DNA from: Actinomycetota bacterium
GTDB lineage: Bacteria; Actinomycetota; Actinomycetes; Streptosporangiales; Streptosporangiaceae
Direction: 5' to 3'
NCBI GenBank assembly: GCA_021324595.1
Contig: JAJPIV010000115.1
Location: forward strand, 1-36,331
Length of the DNA: 36,331 nucleotides
Shown: positions 32,070 through 36,331 of the stretch, piece by piece
How positions within the stretch are numbered: position 1 is the first letter of the stretch
How the letters are laid out: each line of letters opens with the position of its first letter
Made by a program: the position numbers and the translations under genes
Notes under the pieces: model-generated
The model's database searches: none
What the model saw: the letters and a program-made list of their open reading frames with translations, nothing else
Told to the model about the DNA's origin: nothing

Positions 32070-32584
32070 CCCAGCCGGGCAGCGGTCGGCGGCCAGCCGG
32101 GCCCCGCCGGCCGGGCGGCGCGACTCAGCCCGGCTGGCCCAGCCTCTGGCCCTCCCTCACCGCGCGCTCGGCGCTCGCCGTCATGTCCGGCGTGTTCCTG
32201 ATCGCCGATCTCGCCGCCGCCCGGTGGCACCTGGCGGGCATGCCCGGGTTCGGCTTCGCGGCCGGCAGCGTGGCCGCGGCCGGGTTCGCGCGGCGACGAG
32301 AGCTGCTGATCGTGGTCACCACGCCGCCCGCGCTGTTCGTGGTCGCGGCGACCGCCGGGGAGCTGCTCGCCGCCCACGCCGAGCACGTGCCGGCGTCGGC
32401 CGGATCGGTCGGCGGCGGGCTGCTGCTGACCCTCACCGCTGCCGCCCCGTGGCTGTTCGGCGGCCTGGCCGGGGCGCTGGTCATCGCGGTGATGCGCGGC
32501 CTGCCGGAATGCGTGCGGCTGCTGCGCGCCGAGCTGTCCGGCTCGGAGCCCTCAGGGCACGGCGGCGTCCGCCGTCGCGGCTGA
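32066..32584 (+). CDS. DUF6542-like four-helix membrane protein
   Basis: A 172-aa integral membrane protein of unknown function. A basic Pro-rich N-terminus is followed by [19 protein letters not shown] and four hydrophobic stretches (about 37-55, 60-75, 80-103, 115-142). The WPSLTAR opening and helix spacing match the DUF6542 family often found next to rmuC or xseA in actinobacteria. GTG start overlaps the rmuC stop, so it is translationally coupled. Its last 33 bp overlap the end of convergent ispH, an unusual arrangement that keeps both stop codons inside the other gene. Confidence 0.8.
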   Translation: MTQPGSGRRPAGPRRPGGATQPGWPSLWPSLTARSALAVMSGVFLIADLAAARWHLAGMPGFGFAAGSVAAAGFARRRELLIVVTTPPALFVVAATAGELLAAHAEHVPASAGSVGGGLLLTLTAAAPWLFGGLAGALVIAVMRGLPECVRLLRAELSGSEPSGHGGVRRRG

Positions 32585-33568
32585 GCCGTCCCGGGGCGAA
32601 GGTCCGCGCTCCTGCCGCTCCGCGCGGGGCGGGCGCACCTCGTGCGGGAGGGCGAACGCCAGCGTCTCGCGCACCGCCTCGGTCTCCTCCACCTCGCCGA
32701 ACCCCGCCTCCGCCAGCCGGGCCAGAACCTGCGCGACCAGATCCTCCGGCACGGACGCGCCGCTGGTCACGCCGACCGTGGTGACCGCCCGCAGCCAGGA
32801 GTCCTCGATGCACGATGCGTCATCCACCAGGTAGGCTGCCCCGGCGCCGGAGTCGCGCGCCACCTCCATCAGGCGGACCGAGTTGGACGAGTTCGCCGAC
32901 CCGACGACTATCACGATGTCGCACTGGCTGGCGATCTGCTTCACCGCCGCCTGCCGGTTCTGCGTCGCATAGCAGATGTCGTCGCTTGGCGGGTCGGTGA
33001 GCAGCGGGAACCGCTCCCGCAGTGCCGCCACGGTGCGGCTGGTCTCATCCACCGACAGCGTGGTCTGCGAAAGCCAGGCGACCCTGGCGGGGTCCCGGAC
33101 GTCGAGTGCCGCAGCGTCCTCGGGGCCGCTCACGAGGTGAATGCTGCCTGGGGCTTCCCCGGAGGTGCCGATGACCTCCTCGTGGCCCTCATGGCCGATC
33201 AGCACGATCTCGTACCCCTGCGCGGCGAACCGCCGCGCCTCGTTGTGGACCTTGGTGACGAGCGGGCAGGTGGCATCGATGGCGCGCAGCCCCCGCTGCC
33301 TGGCCGCCTCGTGCACGCCGGGCGCCACCCCGTGCGCAGAGAACACCACGACCGCGCCTTCGGGCACCTCGTCGGTGTCCTCCACGAAGACCGCGCCGCG
33401 CTTCTCCAGGCCCCGCACCACGTGCGTGTTGTGCACGATCTGCTTGCGCACGTACACAGGGGCACCGAACCGCTCAAGCGCGCGTTCCACGGCCTGGACC
33501 GCGCGGTCCACGCCCGCGCAGTAGCCGCGGGGCTTCGCGAGCAGGACGCGCTTGGTCGCCTCGGACAT
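32552..33568 (-). CDS. ispH: 4-hydroxy-3-methylbut-2-enyl diphosphate reductase
   Basis: A 338-aa iron-sulfur enzyme, last step of the MEP isoprenoid pathway, giving IPP and DMAPP. The three [4Fe-4S] ligands are Cys17 ([12 protein letters not shown]), Cys101 ([12 protein letters not shown]) and Cys199 ([11 protein letters not shown]). The substrate-binding segments [31 protein letters not shown] and NSSNSVRL are present. ATG at 33568 is preceded by GGAGG with 4-base spacing; an in-frame ATG at 33577 also exists and TACCAT at 33576-33581 could be a -10. A hydrophilic 35-residue tail overlaps the DUF6542 gene. The divergent neighbour is an Rv1109c-like gene, the same order as around lytB2 in M. 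tuberculosis. Confidence 0.97.
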   Translation of the reverse strand: MSEATKRVLLAKPRGYCAGVDRAVQAVERALERFGAPVYVRKQIVHNTHVVRGLEKRGAVFVEDTDEVPEGAVVVFSAHGVAPGVHEAARQRGLRAIDATCPLVTKVHNEARRFAAQGYEIVLIGHEGHEEVIGTSGEAPGSIHLVSGPEDAAALDVRDPARVAWLSQTTLSVDETSRTVAALRERFPLLTDPPSDDICYATQNRQAAVKQIASQCDIVIVVGSANSSNSVRLMEVARDSGAGAAYLVDDASCIEDSWLRAVTTVGVTSGASVPEDLVAQVLARLAEAGFGEVEETEAVRETLAFALPHEVRPPRAERQERGPSPRDGSAATADAAVP

Positions 33569-33699
33569 GTCCTCCATGGTAGGTGACCACCGCGTGGCCC
33601 GGGGCGGCGCGCCGGGCCACGCTCCCGCCCGGGTCAGCGCCAATGAGGCACGATGACGGTAGCGGCGCGGATCACTGCACGAGGAGGAGGCCGAGGACA

Positions 33700-34527
33700 A
33701 TGCGGTTGCCAGCGCTTGCCGACCAGCTCAGGCTCGCGCCGATCCGGGCGCTGCGGGCCATCTTCGCGGGCGTGGGGCAGTTGCTGCTCGCGGCAGACCG
33801 CCTGCGGGCCGAGGGCGCGGCCGCGGGCGAGCAGCCCGCCGACGCCGGGAACACTCACGATCCGCTCCGCCACGGCGGCCCGGCGGGCGCACGGGCGGGC
33901 TCCGACGCGGAGCGAGCCGGTCAGGCCGAGCGCGGCCCCCGGCCCCGGCCCGGCGGGCGCGCCGTGAGCGACGGGCGGGGCAGGGCGGTCCGGCGCGCCC
34001 GCGCCTCCGACGGCGCGCAGGCCCGCCGGCCAGCCGGCCGGGCCGGCCGCGGGCCCGGCCAGCCCCCGAGGCCTGAGGGGGACGGAGCGCCCTCCCCGCA
34101 GCGGTGGCGGTCGCTGGATTCGACGGGTAACGTCCGGGTGCTGACCCCCGAGGAACTCGCCGAGAGCGGGCCACCCGGCGCTGCGGCAACTCCAGGCACT
34201 CCAGAGGCGCCAGGCACTGAGGGAAGCCTAGGTTCGGCGGAGGCTCAGGCCGGTCCGGTGACACCGGGCACCGACGGTGCTCCCGGCGCGCCGGAGGCCT
34301 CCGGCATGGCTCGCCCGCCCGCCGGTGACGGCGGGGCGGCCGCCCCGGCGGCGCCCATCGTCGGCTATGACGGGCTCTCGCTGCCCTCCGTCCGCGCCCG
34401 GCTGCGGACGCTCGACGCCGGCACGCTGCGCGAGATACTGGCGTATGAGAGGGCCCACGCGAACCGGGCGGACTTCGTGACGATGTACGAACGCAGGATC
34501 GCAAGGCTCACGGCGGGAGAGGCCTGA
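33700..34527 (+). CDS. Rv1109c-like actinobacterial protein ('lipid droplet-associated')
   Basis: A 275-aa protein. The N-terminus ([20 protein letters not shown]) is amphipathic and helical, followed by about 130 residues of Ala/Gly/Arg/Pro-rich sequence. A conserved block [20 protein letters not shown], another low-complexity stretch and a C-terminal domain ([46 protein letters not shown]) follow. The C-terminal block matches the Rv1109c family, which lies between xseA and ispH in mycobacteria as here; some members are annotated as lipid droplet-associated, which is a name more than a known function. The ATG at 33700 has GAGGAGGAGG at 33681-33690. xseA follows after 6 bases, so they form an operon. 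Confidence 0.8.
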   Translation: MRLPALADQLRLAPIRALRAIFAGVGQLLLAADRLRAEGAAAGEQPADAGNTHDPLRHGGPAGARAGSDAERAGQAERGPRPRPGGRAVSDGRGRAVRRARASDGAQARRPAGRAGRGPGQPPRPEGDGAPSPQRWRSLDSTGNVRVLTPEELAESGPPGAAATPGTPEAPGTEGSLGSAEAQAGPVTPGTDGAPGAPEASGMARPPAGDGGAAAPAAPIVGYDGLSLPSVRARLRTLDAGTLREILAYERAHANRADFVTMYERRIARLTAGEA

Positions 34528-34533
34528 GCCGTC

Positions 34534-35736
34534 ATGCCGCTGCAGACCAGCGCGGAGTCGCCGGTCCCGGTGCGCACGGTCCTGCGCCTGGTCGGCGAGT
34601 GGATCGGACGGCTCGGCCGGGTCTGGGTCGAGGGCCAGATCGCGGAGCTGAACCGTCGTGGCGGCACGGTCTACCTGATCCTGCGCGACCCTGTCGCGGC
34701 GGTCTCCGTGCGCGTGATCTGCCCCCGCCAGGTGTTCGACGCGGCAGACCCCGCTCCGGTGGACGGCTCGCGGGTGGTGGTCTGGGCCAAGCCGGACTTC
34801 AGCATGGCCAGAGGCGCCTTCTCGCTCAGCGCGCTCCAGGTGCGGGCGGTCGGCGCCGGCGAGCTTCTCGCGCGCCTGGACCGGCTGCGGCGTGCGCTCG
34901 CCGCCGAGGGCCTCTTCGCGCCGGAGCGCAAGCGGCCCCTGCCGTTCCTGCCCGGCACGATCGGCCTGATCTGCGGCCGGGATTCGGCTGCCGAGCGGGA
35001 CGTGCTGCGCAACGCGGCGCAGCGCTGGCCGGCCGTCCGGTTCCGGGTCGAGCCGGTCGCGGTTCAGGGTCCCCGCGCGGCCGAGGAGGTGTCCGCTGCG
35101 CTGGCCGCCCTCGACGCGGACCGGGCCGTGGACGTGATCATCATCGCCCGTGGCGGCGGCTCGCTCGAGGACCTGCTGCCGTTCTCCGACGAGTCGCTGG
35201 TGCGGGCGGTGGCCGCGTGCCGCACGCCCGTCGTGAGCGCGATCGGGCACGAGCAGGACGTGCCGCTCCTTGACCTCGTCGCCGACGTGCGGGCGTCCAC
35301 CCCGACCGACGCGGCCCGGCGAGTGGTGCCCGACGTCGGCGAGCAGCTCGCGCTCATCTCCGACCTGCGGGCGCGAGCACGCCGGCAGCTCGCGGGCCGC
35401 ATCGACCGCGAGGCCGCGTGGCTGGCGGCGATCAGGTCGCGGCCCGCGCTGGCCAGCCCGCGAGCCGAGATCGACCGCCGCCACGAGCAGGTCATCGCGC
35501 TGGCCGAGCGTGCCCGCCGCTGCCTGGCGGCCAGGCTCGACCGGGCCGCCGCAGACCTGGAGCACGCCAGGGCGCGGCTGATCGCGCTCTCGCCTGCCGC
35601 GACGCTGCGGCGCGGCTACGCCATCGTCCAGCGCGCCGACTCCACGGTCGTGACCTCGGCCCTGGCCGTCGCCACGGGCGAGGACCTTCACCTGCGCTTT
35701 GCCGACGGGCGGCGATCGGTCACCGTCAGCGACTGA
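34534..35736 (+). CDS. xseA: Exodeoxyribonuclease VII large subunit
   Basis: A 400-aa nuclease subunit that, with XseB, degrades single-stranded DNA to oligonucleotides. An OB-fold domain (about 10-105; [20 protein letters not shown]) precedes the catalytic domain with [39 protein letters not shown] (about 202-219) and [20 protein letters not shown] (about 234-253). A helical coiled-coil region and the C-terminal [11 protein letters not shown] and [10 protein letters not shown] follow. ATG at 34534, six bases after the Rv1109c-like gene. The small-subunit gene xseB, usually next in actinobacteria, is not found in the following 595 bp. Confidence 0.96.
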   Translation: MPLQTSAESPVPVRTVLRLVGEWIGRLGRVWVEGQIAELNRRGGTVYLILRDPVAAVSVRVICPRQVFDAADPAPVDGSRVVVWAKPDFSMARGAFSLSALQVRAVGAGELLARLDRLRRALAAEGLFAPERKRPLPFLPGTIGLICGRDSAAERDVLRNAAQRWPAVRFRVEPVAVQGPRAAEEVSAALAALDADRAVDVIIIARGGGSLEDLLPFSDESLVRAVAACRTPVVSAIGHEQDVPLLDLVADVRASTPTDAARRVVPDVGEQLALISDLRARARRQLAGRIDREAAWLAAIRSRPALASPRAEIDRRHEQVIALAERARRCLAARLDRAAADLEHARARLIALSPAATLRRGYAIVQRADSTVVTSALAVATGEDLHLRFADGRRSVTVSD

Positions 35737-35782
35737 TCACGCCGCCCGGGAGGCTGCCGCGGCCCGCGCCGCGTGGCGATTC

Positions 35783-35812
35783 TGGGCACGATCCGCAGAT
35801 GAAAACTAAGCT
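35783..35812 (+). promoter_or_regulatory. Candidate promoter for the gene at the right edge
   Basis: TGGGCA (35783-35788) and TAAGCT (35807-35812) are 18 bp apart, in a locally AT-rich patch (GATGAAAACTAAG) that is conspicuous in this genome. Transcription would begin near 35819 and give a leader of about 70 bases before the GTG at 35890. Confidence 0.4.
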
Positions 35813-35873
35813 GTTCCCAGCCAAGCGCGGTGCCAGGCTGCGGCTCGCGGATTCCAGACATCCCAGTCCCTGA
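35799..35873 (+). CDS. Possible 24-codon leader ORF
   Basis: ATG AAA ACT AAG opens a 24-residue frame rich in Lys and Arg (MKTKLFPAKRGARL at its start) that ends in TGA at 35871-35873, two bases before CAGGAGGT, the ribosome site of the next gene. It has no ribosome site of its own. It could be a regulatory leader peptide whose translation affects the downstream start, or a chance frame over a promoter, since the AT-rich start codons coincide with the -10 candidate. Confidence 0.25.
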   Translation: MKTKLFPAKRGARLRLADSRHPSP

Positions 35874-35889
35874 GCAGGAGGTCGACGTC

Positions 35890-36331
35890 GTGCCTGACCA
35901 GCGACCTCCCGTCGGCGATGGCCGCTCCACCGCCCGCATCTTCGAGCCGGGGCCCGCGGGCAGCCGACGGCCTGCCGACGGTGGTGCCCTGGCCTCCGCT
36001 TCGCGCTCTGCAGGTGCACCGGCCACGGCGCCTGCCCCCGACGCCGATGCGACGGAGATCGGCTACTCCACCTGGACCTGGTGGCCCGGGGCGTTGCCCG
36101 GGCAGGAGCCCGTCCCGGGCCCAGGCGAGCCTGGCTCCGCGCGGCCGCAGACCCGCGAGGACGGCACTGGCGGCTCCCCGGCTGCCGGGGGTCCCCGGCC
36201 CGAAGAGCACGCCCCTGCGCCTGGCCCGGCGGCGCCCGCCCTGCCCGGATCCACGCAAGCTGGTGCCAGCCCCGCCACGGCCGCCAGCCCCGCCACGGCC
36301 GCCAGCCCCGCCACGGCCGCCAGCCCCGCCA
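35890..36331 (+). CDS. Ala/Pro/Gly-rich protein of unknown function, cut by the window end
   Basis: A frame with no stop codon from GTG 35890 to the edge (147 codons). The start is well supported by CAGGAGGT at 35875-35882 with 7-base spacing. The sequence begins VPDQRPPVGDGRSTARIFEP, has TEIGYSTWTWWPGALPGQEP near residue 56, and otherwise is disordered Ala/Pro/Gly, ending in tandem ASPATA repeats. There is no signal peptide or membrane segment yet, and nothing resembles XseB. The visible part is probably a cytosolic disordered N-terminus ahead of a domain beyond the window. I do not recognise it. Confidence 0.65.
   Translation, partial: MPDQRPPVGDGRSTARIFEPGPAGSRRPADGGALASASRSAGAPATAPAPDADATEIGYSTWTWWPGALPGQEPVPGPGEPGSARPQTREDGTGGSPAAGGPRPEEHAPAPGPAAPALPGSTQAGASPATAASPATAASPATAASPA
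36265..36331 (+). repeat. 18-bp tandem repeats at the right edge
   Basis: Unit GCCAGCCCCGCCACGGCC occurs three times without change (36265, 36283, 36301) plus 13 bases of a fourth, and continues past the window. It encodes ASPATA units in the partial gene. There are no spacers, so it is not CRISPR. Confidence 0.92.

Noticed and set aside
35737-35889. Hidden xseB between xseA and the edge gene
   Set aside because: All three rightward frames lack an XseB-like helical protein; only a 24-codon frame is present.
36265-36331. CRISPR array at the right edge
   Set aside because: The units are directly adjacent with no spacers and continue a coding frame; it is a minisatellite.

Overview
The window is a contiguous piece of a very GC-rich chromosome with extreme third-position GC, many GTG starts, almost only TGA stops, and gene junctions that overlap by four bases. 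Mycoredoxin next to a UvrD2-type helicase, an ANTAR protein, an Rv1109c-like protein beside xseA, and a DUF6542-type membrane protein all point to Actinomycetota. A filamentous actinomycete near Streptosporangiaceae is my inference from gene content, not something the sequence proves.

Layout, left to right. 1-3946: the 5' part of a TesB-type acyl-CoA thioesterase and a UvrD2-type helicase with an HRDC domain read leftward. Mycoredoxin and an ANTAR protein read rightward from the same divergent region. 4115-7777: a cyanophycin operon, with degradative cphB ahead of biosynthetic cphA. 7964-10198: a membrane-anchored Ser/Thr protein kinase with a repeat-rich linker and an extracellular helical domain.

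10211-23968 is one long leftward gene run. It starts on the right with a TcpC-like protein, a TcpD-like small membrane protein, a TcpE domain fused to a degenerate MinD/ParA-like domain, a VirB4-like ATPase, a TrbL/VirB6-like polytopic protein, a small VirB8/TcpC-like protein and a transglycosylase-NlpC/P60 wall hydrolase. It continues with an acyl-CoA dehydrogenase, an N-acetylmuramoyl-L-alanine amidase and a beta-lactamase-fold serine hydrolase. This is the core of a type IV secretion/conjugation channel with wall-remodelling enzymes, but it has no relaxase, coupling protein, integrase or att site and lies between ordinary chromosomal genes. I read it as a domesticated or stand-alone T4SS-like envelope machine. 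It is the most interesting part of the window.

24115-29074 holds leftward genes: an oligopeptidase B-type protease, an orphan B12-binding-type radical SAM protein and a choloylglycine-hydrolase-family Ntn hydrolase. 29260-36331 is a housekeeping block: ychF (left), rmuC and a DUF6542-like gene (right), ispH (left), an Rv1109c-like gene and xseA (right). At the right edge an Ala/Pro-rich gene begins and runs off the window; it is not xseB.

Two themes cut across genes. Short tandem repeats of 15, 18 or 21 bp sit in frame inside low-complexity protein segments, and one similar array is intergenic. Separately, the same 12-base word occurs twice in tandem before the T4SS-like operon and once at the rmuC promoter. 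I saw no rRNA, tRNA, CRISPR array or insertion sequence. Coordinates of promoters and hairpins are by-eye candidates.
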